From Actinomadura sp. DC4 (lineage in GTDB: Bacteria; Actinomycetota; Actinomycetes; Streptosporangiales; Streptosporangiaceae), in the NCBI RefSeq assembly GCF_030406325.1, contig NZ_JAUEQY010000018.1, positions 62,001 to 126,000 on the forward strand: a DNA stretch of 64,000 bases, given 5' to 3'. A program made the translations under genes and the position numbers. Positions 52,571 to 61,800 of this stretch are shown here, piece after piece. The notes beneath the pieces were generated by a model. That model was not told the DNA's origin. It saw only the letters and a program-made list of their open reading frames with translations, and ran no database searches. Every line of letters begins with the position of its first letter. The first letter of the stretch is position 1.

Positions 52571-52910
52571 AGGGCAACGCGATGAACATCGAGGCTCCGC
52601 AACGGTTCGCCGCCGACACACCGATCTCGCCGGCAGCCGTCCGGGCCCGCGCGGGGGAGGATCCCCCCGATCATGGGCGGCCGATCTACTCGGCGGGTCG
52701 CCCTTCCCGGAGGTGGTCGCGGCGTGAGAGGAGGCGTGATGAACGTCGAGCCTCTGCGGCGGTCCGCCGCCGGCGCCCTGCTCGCCGAGGTGTCGCCGGC
52801 GTCGTCCGGCGGGTGCGGGCGGCGATCCACCTGGCCGGTCGCTTTTCCCGGAGGTGGTCGCGTGAAAGGGGACGTCATGGACATCGAGGCTCTGCGGCGG
52901 TTCGCCGCCG
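52567..52910 (+). repeat. Imperfect triplication of a gene-start region
   Basis: Three tandem copies of one segment, each with GTGA(A/G)-GG-ATG(A/G)AC(A/G)TCGAG: copy starts have their ATG at 52582, 52739 and 52877. Copies 2 and 3 also share the upstream TTCCCGGAGGTGGTCGCG. Each copy continues as M(N/D)(I/V)E-(A/P)-(L/P)-(R/Q)RFAA-like codons. Copies 2 and 3 are in frame (138 bases apart); copy 1 is not (157 bases). Only the third leads straight into a functional PrpD sequence. Confidence 0.75.
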
Positions 52911-54181
52911 GTACCCGGCTCGCCGACGTGCCGGACGACGTCGTCCGGCACGCTCGGCTGCTGTTGCTCGACACGCTGGGAGCCCTCGCCGGCGGCCTGC
53001 GGTATCCCGAGGTCGCGGCGCTCGCCGGGGCGCTGGACGGTGAGGTCTCGCCGATCGTCACCCTGGGCGCCGCCGCCACCTGGCTGGACGCGGACTCCGG
53101 AGGCTCGATGCACCCGCAGGGTCATCGGCTGCCGCCGGTGCCCACCGGGCATCCCGCGCCGCACGTCCTGCCCGTCCTCCTGCTCGCCGCCTCCGATCTC
53201 GACGACGAACGCCTCCTGGAGATCTTCCTGGTCGCGGTCGAGGCCGGGCTGCGGCTCAGCGTCGTGAGCGCGTTGCGTCCCGGCTTCCACCCTCACGGGA
53301 TCCACGGGCCGGCCGCCGCCGCGCTGGCCTCCGCCCTCGTCCACGACCCTCAAGGCTCCACCGCCGCGGAGGCGTTCCTGCTCGGCGCCTCGCTGCCCTT
53401 CGCCACCGCCCTCGAAGTGCCCGTACGCGGCGGGACCGTACGCAACCTCTGGACCGGCCTCGGCGCGTACTACGGCGCGCGGGCCGGCGCCTGGGCCCGC
53501 GCCGGGCTCACCGCCTCCACGCGCGGCGTCACCGCCCTGTACGACCAGGCCGTCGCGACCGGCTTCGACCGGCAGGCGCTCACCGACGGGCTCGGCGAAA
53601 GATGGGAGATCCTGCACAGCTACCTCAAGCCGTACCCCTGCGCGCGCTGGGTCCATCCCGTCCTGGACGCGCTGACCACCGCCCTCGAAGAAACGCCGGG
53701 ACCGGCGGAGACGATCACCGAGCTGACCATCGAGACCTTCGCGTTCGCCGCCTCGCTCGATGACGCCGACCCCTCCTCCGACCTGCACGCCCGGTTCTCC
53801 GTGCCGTACTGCGCCGCCGCCCTCGCCTGCGACGGTGTGCTCGACGCCGGGTCCTTCCTTCCGGAAGGCCTCGCGCGGCAGGAGGTGCGCGACCTCGCGC
53901 GTACGGTCCGGATGGTCGAGGTGCCGGAGTACACCGCCGCGCTGCCGCGACGGCGGCCAGCGCGCGTCACCGTCCGCCGCGCCGACGGGACCCATGCCAC
54001 GGCCGAGGTGACGAACGCGCGCGGCAACCCCGACACCCCGCTGAGCGAGGCCGAGATCGCGGAGAAGTTCCGCCGCAACGCCGGGGACCGGCTCACCGCC
54101 GAGGTCGTGACGGCCCTGACCTCCAGAAGGCCGGGCCGGGTCCTCGCCGCCGCGGCCGCGCAGCTCACCGAGAGAGGATGA
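52877..54181 (+). CDS. MmgE/PrpD family protein (copy 3)
   Basis: A 434-residue MmgE/PrpD protein. The ATG at 52877 (MDIEALRRFAAGTR) is preferred; an in-frame ATG at 52739 would add 46 residues of duplicated start region. Motifs are HARLLLLDTLGALAGGLRYP, WLDADSGGSMHPQGHRLPPV, GHPAPHVLPVLLLAASDL, FHPHGIHGPAAAALASAL, SYLKPYPCARWVHPVLDALT and AEIAEKFRRNAGDRL. The KPYPC block is classic. The next gene starts 3 bases after the stop. Confidence 0.88.
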   Translation: MDIEALRRFAAGTRLADVPDDVVRHARLLLLDTLGALAGGLRYPEVAALAGALDGEVSPIVTLGAAATWLDADSGGSMHPQGHRLPPVPTGHPAPHVLPVLLLAASDLDDERLLEIFLVAVEAGLRLSVVSALRPGFHPHGIHGPAAAALASALVHDPQGSTAAEAFLLGASLPFATALEVPVRGGTVRNLWTGLGAYYGARAGAWARAGLTASTRGVTALYDQAVATGFDRQALTDGLGERWEILHSYLKPYPCARWVHPVLDALTTALEETPGPAETITELTIETFAFAASLDDADPSSDLHARFSVPYCAAALACDGVLDAGSFLPEGLARQEVRDLARTVRMVEVPEYTAALPRRRPARVTVRRADGTHATAEVTNARGNPDTPLSEAEIAEKFRRNAGDRLTAEVVTALTSRRPGRVLAAAAAQLTERG

Positions 54182-54184
54182 CCG

Positions 54185-54484
54185 ATGGAGTTCCTGGTGC
54201 ACGTCGAGATCGACTGGCCGCCGGAGGCCGACCCGGACCTGAGGGAGGAGATCTTCCAGGCCGAGCTGCGCCGCGGCCAGGAATTGGCCCGCGCCGGCCT
54301 GTGCAAGCGGCTGTGGCGCATCCCCGGCCGGTGGGCCAATTACGGCCTGTACGAGGCCCCGGACGCCACCGCCGTACACGAGGCGGTCTCCTCACTCCCG
54401 CTCTGGCCCTGGATGAACGTCCAGGTCATCCCGCTGGCCCAGCACCCCAACGACCCCAAGGCGCTCGGCATCGTCGCCGGATGA
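54185..54484 (+). CDS. Muconolactone delta-isomerase family protein
   Basis: A 99-residue small ferredoxin-fold protein of the muconolactone isomerase (CatC) family: EFLVHVEIDWPPEADPDL, the helix EEIFQAELRRGQELARAG, and RLWRIPGRWANYGLYEAPDA with LPLWPWMNVQVIPLAQHPND. The length fits the family (90-100). It closes the plus-strand catabolic operon and converges on the LanB-like gene, overlapping it by 59 bases. It may isomerise an enol lactone or unsaturated acid; no cat pathway genes are nearby. Confidence 0.88.
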   Translation: MEFLVHVEIDWPPEADPDLREEIFQAELRRGQELARAGLCKRLWRIPGRWANYGLYEAPDATAVHEAVSSLPLWPWMNVQVIPLAQHPNDPKALGIVAG

Positions 54485-56843
54485 CCGGCGCCAGCGTCTC
54501 CTCCACGACGACGGCGTTCTGGGACAGGTGGTCGCGCGCCTCGTCGGCGCGGGTCTGGGTCTCGTCGACCGCCACGAAGCGCAGCTCCGACGTGTAGCCG
54601 TTGCCCTGGTCGTCGGTCAGCCAGGTCTGCTCCGGAGTGGGCAGCATCTCGCTGATCGTCATCCGGGCCTCCGGCTTGTCGCGCAGCAGCCGGCGTACGG
54701 CCTTGGCGAAGATGTTGACGTAGACGGGGCTGTCGAAGTCGACGTAGAACGGCCGCGGCTCGGTGGGCGAGACCACGAACACGAACCTCGGGAGCCCCTG
54801 CGACCTGCGCCACTGCCCGGCCCGTACGTACCGCCGCGCCTCGCTCTTGTCGCCGGCGAACTCCATCGTCGCCGGGTCGAACCGCCACGTCTCCCGCGTC
54901 ACCACCATGCGGTCGATGCTCACCCGCGGGAAGTGCTCGGCGTCGTCGGGAACGATCCGGAACATGTCGATGACCTGCATGGTCAGCGCCTGCGAGAAGA
55001 TGTCGACCAGGTCGAACACGCTCCCGTCGGGCAGCACCGCGACGAGCCGGCCGTCGTGGTCGCGCACCGAGACGTCGGCGCTCGCGATCGTCCGCGGGCG
55101 GTGCGGGTCGGCGCTGGAGTCCGCCAGCGCGACGCAGTAGTCCTGGTCCCGTACGAGGGAGTAACGCGTACGGGCGGACAGCCGCGCGCGGTGCTCCTTG
55201 GGCTGGAGCGGCATCATCCGCGGCCGGGGGTGGTCGCGGTCGACGAGCTCGAGCAGCTCGTCGCGCGAGGCGTGCTGGTTGACGAACAGCGACGCGCCGA
55301 GCGTGTTGATCGCCGTGTGCAGTTCGCCGACGACGAGTTCGAACTCCCCGCGCCTCACCGCGTCCGCGTCGTCGGCCAGGACGAGCATGTCCGGGCAGGC
55401 GTACCGCGCCGTGGACCACCCGCCGCCGGGCGAGGCGAACAGCTCACGGACCTGGCCGGCGATCTCCGCGCCGTCCAGCCGTACGCGCCGTACGCCGGGC
55501 GCCGGGCGGATGATGCTGTGCCAGCGCTCCCAGAACTGCCGCTGGAGGTCGGCGGTGTCGGCGATCAGGTCGCTGTGCAGCATCGGGATGCACGCGAACC
55601 AGCAGGTGGCCAGGTCGACCTCCCGCTCACCGCCCGCGCTCTGCTCCTCGAAGACCTTGCGGGCGTGGGCCGAGATGCGCTCGGACATGGCGGAGGTGAG
55701 CCAGGTCGAGGAGGCCAGCAGCAGGTCCATCGGGGCCAGGGCGGACAGCAGGTCGTCGCCGACCCGGACCCGCGCGGCGCGGGTGCTGTCGGAGTAGATC
55801 AGCGACCGGCACGGGGCGGTGCCGGCGTTCTTCTGGCGCTGCGCGGCGGTCTGGGTCAGCTCGGTGAAGTCGACCTCCAGTGCCTGGAAGGCGGCCACGA
55901 GCGCCTCGGGGTCCCGGCCCGCGTCGCGGATCCGGTCCCGCCCGCGTTCGAGGACCTCCAGCTTGGCCAGCGCCCGGTCCCGTACGTCGGGGTCGCCGAT
56001 CTCGGTGAGGCTGTCCCGCAGCCGTCGCTCGGGGTGGGTGTCGGCGGGCACTTTGAGCCGCCACACGATCCAGCGGCGCTTGACGAGGCCCTCCAGCACG
56101 CCGGAGACCTCGAAGCCCAGTTCGCCCTGGATGGCGCGGGCCGCGTGCGTGCCGTCGCAGAGCTCCAGCACCTGCCGCTCGGCGTCGCCGACCCGTACGG
56201 GAGGCAGGCCCGGCGTGTGGACCTCGTCGCCGGAGAGCCGTACGAACGGCATCCGCCGGGGCGCCAGCCACTCGCGGACCGCAGGGTCCTCGCTGACGCG
56301 CCGTGCCACCGCGTCGACCGCCCAGCTCGAGAAGTACACGCCCGACCCGGAGGTCAGCCCGGTGCCCGGGTCGACCTCCAGGCCCCGTACGGACGGGTCC
56401 CAGGTGCCCCAGCCCACGGGGCCGAAGAACCCGATCGTGTCGTTCTTCACGCAGAACCGCTGCCAGTAGTGGGCGACGAGCTCCTCACGCTGCCGGGCCA
56501 TGCTCGGCCGCTTGCCGCCCTCCGGCGTCCACCGCAGGAACGGGCCGATCCCGGACTTCAGGACCGTGGGGTTCTGCCACGCCACGGCCGCCTGGAACAT
56601 CGGCAGCCCGGCGATCTCCTGCAGCATCCCCGAGATGGACAGGGCCGTCGCCCCGAACCGCTCCTCGAACTCCTCCCACCGCGGCCCGGTCAGATCCTTC
56701 TCCGTGCCGAACCCCTCCGCGGCCGCCGACAGCTCCTCCGGCGCGAGCCGGAGCACTCCCGAGGCAGGGAAGCCCGGCCCGCGCAGGCAGAGCTGGTCCC
56801 ACAACCGCCACTGACCGACGTGCGGCGCCGATGCGTCCTTCAT
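54426..56843 (-). CDS. LanB-like lantibiotic dehydratase-family protein without elimination domain
   Basis: An 805-residue member of the lantibiotic dehydratase N-terminal family, the part that in LanB uses glutamyl-tRNA to glutamylate Ser/Thr. It has YWQRFCVKNDTIGFFGPVGW near the N-terminus (the R-x-x-x-K-N-D block), YFSSWAVDAVARRVSEDPAV, CRSLIYSDSTRAARVRVGDD and FVFVVSPTEPRPFYVDFDSP. The SpaB_C elimination domain is absent. It is the length of split LanB glutamylation subunits and of PEARL aminoacyl-tRNA ligases. The ATG at 56843 lies 16 bases after the carrier gene. No precursor peptide or cyclase is seen; neighbours are NRPS parts. Probably tRNA-dependent tailoring of a carrier-bound peptide. 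Confidence 0.85.
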   Translation of the reverse strand: MKDASAPHVGQWRLWDQLCLRGPGFPASGVLRLAPEELSAAAEGFGTEKDLTGPRWEEFEERFGATALSISGMLQEIAGLPMFQAAVAWQNPTVLKSGIGPFLRWTPEGGKRPSMARQREELVAHYWQRFCVKNDTIGFFGPVGWGTWDPSVRGLEVDPGTGLTSGSGVYFSSWAVDAVARRVSEDPAVREWLAPRRMPFVRLSGDEVHTPGLPPVRVGDAERQVLELCDGTHAARAIQGELGFEVSGVLEGLVKRRWIVWRLKVPADTHPERRLRDSLTEIGDPDVRDRALAKLEVLERGRDRIRDAGRDPEALVAAFQALEVDFTELTQTAAQRQKNAGTAPCRSLIYSDSTRAARVRVGDDLLSALAPMDLLLASSTWLTSAMSERISAHARKVFEEQSAGGEREVDLATCWFACIPMLHSDLIADTADLQRQFWERWHSIIRPAPGVRRVRLDGAEIAGQVRELFASPGGGWSTARYACPDMLVLADDADAVRRGEFELVVGELHTAINTLGASLFVNQHASRDELLELVDRDHPRPRMMPLQPKEHRARLSARTRYSLVRDQDYCVALADSSADPHRPRTIASADVSVRDHDGRLVAVLPDGSVFDLVDIFSQALTMQVIDMFRIVPDDAEHFPRVSIDRMVVTRETWRFDPATMEFAGDKSEARRYVRAGQWRRSQGLPRFVFVVSPTEPRPFYVDFDSPVYVNIFAKAVRRLLRDKPEARMTISEMLPTPEQTWLTDDQGNGYTSELRFVAVDETQTRADEARDHLSQNAVVVEETLAPVIRRRCRAPWGRWGAGPAG

Positions 56844-56859
56844 GTTCCGGCTCTCCGTT

Positions 56860-57138
56860 TCAGTTGAGGTTCGTGCCACCGTCGGCCTGGCCCGCGGCCA
56901 GGTCGGTGACGGCGGCGGCGAGGTCGGCCGGCGTCGGGCAGGTGAAGACCAGCGCGACGGGGACGTCGATGTCGAAGACGGCGCGCAGCCGCGCGACGAT
57001 CTGGAAGGCGGTCATGGAGTCCCCGCCCATCTCGTAGAAGTCGCTGTCGGGACCGACGTCGTCGTGGCCGAGCGTCGCCCGGTAGATGTCCACGATCAGG
57101 TCGGTGGTCGATTCCTGGATGTCGTTGGTCGTCGTCAT
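56860..57138 (-). CDS. Free-standing acyl/peptidyl carrier protein
   Basis: A 92-residue carrier protein. The phosphopantetheine site is FYEMGGDSMTAFQIVARL (Ser41), with helix 1 LIVDIYRATLGHDDV and the end FTCPTPADLAAAVTDLA. The ATG at 57138 is preferred to a GTG two codons earlier because GAAAGGG is correctly spaced from it. It lies between the free adenylation enzyme and the LanB-like gene, all on one strand, so it is the likely cargo holder for both. Confidence 0.93.
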   Translation of the reverse strand: MTTTNDIQESTTDLIVDIYRATLGHDDVGPDSDFYEMGGDSMTAFQIVARLRAVFDIDVPVALVFTCPTPADLAAAVTDLAAGQADGGTNLN

Positions 57139-57172
57139 GGTCACTGCCCTTTCGAACCGGGGTAGGAGGGGG

Positions 57173-58717
57173 TCAGGCGCCAGGGCCGCCGTGTACGAGC
57201 GCCGCGAGTGCGGTCCGGTCGGTCTTGCCGCTGTGGGTGGTGGGAATGTCCTCGACGCGGTGGAACAGCCGGGGCATCAGGTGCGGTGGCAGGGTCCGGG
57301 CCAGGTGCGCGCGCAGCATCGCGTCCGTGACGCCGTCGAGCGCGCCCATGACGTGGGCGATGAGGTGGACCCGGCCGCGTTCGTCGGCGGCGGAGGTGAC
57401 CACCGCCGCGGTGACGGCCGGATGACCGAGGAGTGTGCCCTCGACCTCGGCCGGCTCCACGCGGTAGCCGCGGATCTTGACCTGCCGGTCGGTACGGCCG
57501 AGGAACTCCAGGACGCCGTCGGGCCGGCGCCGGCCCAGGTCACCGGTGCGGTACAGCCGTGCGCCGGGCGGGCCGTACGGGTCCGGGACGAAGCGTTCGG
57601 CGGTCAGGGCCGGCCGGCCGCTGTAGCCGCGCGCCACGCCCGTGCCGCCGATGTGGATGTCGCCGACCGTGCCGTCCGGCACGGCGCGCATGTTCCGGTC
57701 GAGCAGGCGGACCGTCACACCGTCCACCGGCGTGCCGATCAGATCGGCCTCGGTGTCCGGGCGGACGGGGACGTCGTGGCAGGTCGAGGTGATCGTGCAC
57801 TCGGTCGGCCCGTAGTGGTTGATCAGCCGGCCCGCGGCCAGCCGCCGGCCGCCGGCGGCGAGGAAGGGGCGCAGCGACTCCCCGCTGCACAGGATCAGGC
57901 CGAGGCCGCCCAGCCGCCCGGCCACGCCCTCGTGCTCGGCCAGGGCGGTCAGGAAGGTCGGGGTGCTGCTCAGGATGGCGTTCGCGCCATGGTCCTCGAC
58001 CGCGTCGGCGAGGGCGGGGGGACACAGCAGCGTGGAGCGCGGCAGGAGGACCAGCCGCCCCCCCGCGGCCAGCGGCGCGAAGACGTCGCGGATCGAGCCG
58101 TCGTAGCCGAACGGCGCGAGCTGCAGCGCCACCGTGTGCGGGCCCAGCCCGCAGGTGGCGACGATGAAGCGCAGGTACGCCCGCAGGCCACCGTGCTCGA
58201 TCATGACCGGGTTGGGCGTCCCGGTCGTCCCGGACGTGTGGCTGACGTACGCGAGGGAACGCGGATCGACGCGGTCCGGGAGCGGCCGCCCCGGCGCGTC
58301 GCCCGAGCCGTCGATCATGATCGTCGGACCGTCGACGGGCAGGGTGAGCCGCTCGGCGAGCGCGGCGGTGGTGAGCCGGAACCGCGCGTCCGCACCGCGC
58401 ACCATGGCGTGCAGGCGTGAGACGGGCTGGCCGGGGTCGAGCGTCAGGAACGCTCCGCCGGCGCGCATCACGGCCGCCATCGCGATCACGGCGTCGGTGC
58501 CCTGCTCGGCGACGATGGCGCAGCGGCTCTCCGTGCCGACCCCGGCGGTGGCCAGCGTACGGGCCAGCCGCTCGATCCGGTCGGCCAGTTCCCGGTAGCC
58601 CATCACGGACGCCGGCGTCACGAGCGCGGGGGCGTGCGGATCACGGCCGGCGTGATCGCGAATGTCGTCGACGACCGTTCCGGGAATGGCGCGATGCGCC
58701 GGAAGTGGCCTGCTCAT
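57173..58717 (-). CDS. Stand-alone NRPS adenylation enzyme with atypical A3 core
   Basis: A 514-residue adenylation protein. The A3 phosphate loop is HTSGTTGTPNPVMIEH (residues 160-175): the usual Lys-Gly after Pro is Asn-Pro. The other cores are normal: YDGSIRDVF (A4), NHYGPTECT (A5), RLYRTGDLGRRRPDG (A7), QVKIRGYRVEPAEVE (A8) and THSGKTDR (A10 Lys498). Hand-aligned pocket residues read DGRSICHIT plus Lys, which I do not match to a known substrate. First gene of the minus-strand unit, presumably loading the carrier protein 34 bases downstream. It diverges from the NRPS gene with 167 bases between. Confidence 0.9.
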   Translation of the reverse strand: MSRPLPAHRAIPGTVVDDIRDHAGRDPHAPALVTPASVMGYRELADRIERLARTLATAGVGTESRCAIVAEQGTDAVIAMAAVMRAGGAFLTLDPGQPVSRLHAMVRGADARFRLTTAALAERLTLPVDGPTIMIDGSGDAPGRPLPDRVDPRSLAYVSHTSGTTGTPNPVMIEHGGLRAYLRFIVATCGLGPHTVALQLAPFGYDGSIRDVFAPLAAGGRLVLLPRSTLLCPPALADAVEDHGANAILSSTPTFLTALAEHEGVAGRLGGLGLILCSGESLRPFLAAGGRRLAAGRLINHYGPTECTITSTCHDVPVRPDTEADLIGTPVDGVTVRLLDRNMRAVPDGTVGDIHIGGTGVARGYSGRPALTAERFVPDPYGPPGARLYRTGDLGRRRPDGVLEFLGRTDRQVKIRGYRVEPAEVEGTLLGHPAVTAAVVTSAADERGRVHLIAHVMGALDGVTDAMLRAHLARTLPPHLMPRLFHRVEDIPTTHSGKTDRTALAALVHGGPGA

Positions 58718-58775
58718 GCCGCCGAACGTATGGCGGTAATGGCGCCCGGGGCAAACATTTCACGGGGGGCAAAAA

Positions 58776-58810
58776 CGCCCCTCCCATCAGGGGCGGAACT
58801 GCCCACGTGG
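58776..58810. promoter_or_regulatory. Palindromes in the divergent NRPS promoter region
   Basis: CGCCCCT-N6-AGGGGCG (58776-58795, perfect 7-bp arms) followed by CCACGTGG (58803-58810). Both lie in the 167-base gap between the free adenylation gene and the first NRPS gene. They are possible operator sites for shared control; no matching regulator is in the window. Confidence 0.35.
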
Positions 58811-58884
58811 CAGGAGGAGCAGGGCCTGTCAGGCTGGCAAATGCTCGATATGAACGCAACATCCGGTGGAGATAGGCGGGCCTG

Positions 58885-61800
58885 ATGACGAATAGCAAGG
58901 TAATCGCCGGCGGCGCTTCGATTTCATCGGAGACCGGTCGTGAACGGAGCCCGCTGTCCTTCGCCCAGCAACGTCTGTGGTTTCTCGACCAGCTGGAGCC
59001 CGGCGGAAATGAGTACCTCATCCGGGTGGCCCTGCGGCTGACCGGAGAGCTTGACGTCGCGGCGCTGGAGGAGGCGCTGACGCTGCTGGCGGAGCGGCAC
59101 GAGGTGCTGCGGACCCGGTTCGCGGCCGGCGACACCGGCGAGCCGTACCCGGTCATCGACCCGCCGTCACCGGTCACGATCGAGATCGTCGACCTGGCCG
59201 GCCGGAGCCGGGCCACGGTGCAGGAACAGGTCGACGCGGCCGCCTCCGCCCCCTTCGACCTGACCGGCGGAGCCCTGCTGCGGACCGTGCTCATGCGCAC
59301 GGCGCCCGCCGAGGCGATCCTGGTCATCTGCCTGCACCACATCGTCTTCGACGGCTGGTCCGAGGTGATCTTCGCGGGCGAACTCCGCGAGCTGTACACC
59401 GAGGCGATCGGCGGAGCCCCGGCCACGCTGCCCGCGCTGCCGCTGCAGTACGGCGACTACGCCGAGCGGCAGCACCGGTGGCTCACCGGCGAGCGGCTCA
59501 CGGCCCAGGTGGAGTACTGGCGCACGCGCCTCGCCGGCCTGCAGCCGCTGCAACTGGCCACCGACCGGCCGCGCGGCGCGGCCCGCAGCGGCCACGGCGA
59601 CGTGGTCACCTTCAGCGTTCCCGCCGAGACCCTCGTGCCCCTGCGGGCCGTCGCCGCGCGTTCGCGGGTGAGCCTGTTCATGGCGCTGCTGGCCGGGTTC
59701 CAGGTGCTGCTGTCGCGCTACAGCGGCCAGGACGACATCGCGGTCGGCACGCCCATCGCCGGTCGCCACCACGCCGACACCGAGGACCTCATCGGCCTGT
59801 TCGTCAACAGCCTCGTGCTGCGCACGGACCTGGCCGGCGACCCGACCTTCGCGGAGCTGCTGGGCCGGGTCAAGGAGACCGCCCTGGGCGCGTACGGCCA
59901 CCAGGACCTGCCCTTCGAGCGGCTCGTGGAGGAGCTGGCGCCCCAGCGCGACCTGTCGCGCAACCCGCTCTTCCAGACCATGCTCGTCCTGCAGACGACC
60001 CCTGGCAGCAAGATCTGGAAGCTGCCCGGCCTCGACATCGCGCACGTCCCGCTCCAGGCCACCAACGCCCAGGTGGACCTCACCTTCGACCTCACCCAGC
60101 AGGACGACCGCAGCGCCAAGGGCTTCATCTACTACCGCAGCGACCTGTTCGACAGGGCCACCGTCGAGCGGATGGCCGACCACTTCCGCACCCTGCTCGA
60201 CCACCTCGCGGCCGAGCCCACCGCGCCCCTGTCCCAGATCACCATGCTCACCGACGCCGAGCGGCGGCGGATCGTGGAGGAGTGGAACGACACCGAGGCG
60301 CCGTTCCCGGCCGGGCGTACCGTCCACGAGCTGGTGGCCGGGCAGGCCGCGGCGCGTCCGGACGAGCCCGCCGTCGTGTGCGGGGACGAGGTCCTGACCT
60401 ACCGGCGGCTCGACTCCCGCGCGAACCGGCTGGCGCACCACCTGCGGGCCCGTGGCGTCGGCCCGGAGGTCCACGTCGGGGTGTTCCTGGAACGTGGCCT
60501 CGACCTGGTCGTCGCGCTGCTGGCCATCATGAAGGCCGGCGGAGCGTACGTCCCGCTCGACCCGGAGTTCCCCGCAGAGCGGCTCGCGTACATGATCGAG
60601 GACACCGCCGCGCCGCTGGTCGTCACCGAGGAGGGCCTCGCCGGGCGGCTCCCGGACCGGACGCCGCGCCTCCTGGTTGACGCGCAGTGGCCCGAGGTCG
60701 CCGCGTGCCCCGACTCCGAGCCCGAACCGCTGGCCGGGCCGCAGGACCTCGCGTACGTCATCTACACCTCCGGCTCCACCGGCAGGCCCAAGGGCGTCAT
60801 GGTCGAGCACCAGGGCGTCATCGCCTATCTGTCGGGCATGCAGGACGCCTTCCCGCTCCACCCCGGCGACGGTTTCCTGCAGGCCACGCCGCTGACCTTC
60901 GACGTCTCGGCGTATGAGATCTTCTGGCCGCTGTGGCAGGGCGGCACGGTCGTCCTCGTCCCGGGGACCACCCGCCTGGACATGGCCCACGTCGGGTCGC
61001 TCATGCGCCGTCACGACATCGTCGGACTGCACTTCGTGCCGAGCCTGATGGACCTGTTCGTCGGCCAGGTCGATCCCGCGGACTGCACCGGCCTGCGGTA
61101 CGCCTTCTGCAGCGGCGAGGCACTCCAGGAGGTCCTCGTACGGCGGTTCGCCGACCGCTTCGGCGGCGACCTGATCAACCTGTACGGCGCCACCGAGGTC
61201 TCGGTGGACACGACCTACTGGCGTGCCACGCCGGACGCGCCCGTTCTCGCCGGACGCCCGATGAGCAACCAGCAGGTGTACGTCCTGGACGACTCGCTGC
61301 AGCCCGTGCCCGTCGGTGCGGTGGGGGAGGTCCATCTCGGCGGCCGGTGCGTCGGCCGCGGCTACCTCAACCGGCCCGAGCTGACCTTTGAACGCTTCCG
61401 CACCGACCCGTTCACCGGCGGCCGCATGTACAAGACCGGCGACCTCGGCCGGTTCACCGCCGACGGTGAGCTCGACCTGCTCGGCCGCATCGACGGCCAG
61501 GTCAAGCTGCGCGGCGTACGGATCGAGCCGGGCGAGATCGAGGCGGTCCTGCTGGAGCACTCCGACGTCGCGGCGTGCGCCGTCGTCGCGTGGGGGGACG
61601 CCGCGCAGGACAAGCAGCTCGTCGCGTACTGCGTGCCGGCCGGCGACGAGCCGGACGTCGCCGGGCTACGGGAGCTGTGCCGCCAGACACTGCCGCCGGC
61701 CATGGTCCCCGCCGTGTTCATGACGATCCCGGCGCTGCCCCTGACCCCCAACAGCAAGGTGGACCGCAAGCGGCTGCCGGCGCCCGACCTCACGGACCTC

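Noticed and set aside
52567-53043. A separate gene starting at the first repeat copy
   Set aside because: After the first dozen codons the frame becomes Arg-rich and overlaps the PrpD gene out of frame; better explained as a duplicated start region.
50846-54379. A very long open frame on the minus strand (over 1100 codons)
   Set aside because: It is antisense to well-supported enzyme genes and has the Gly/Arg/Val-rich composition produced by GC-rich third positions; no domain is recognisable.
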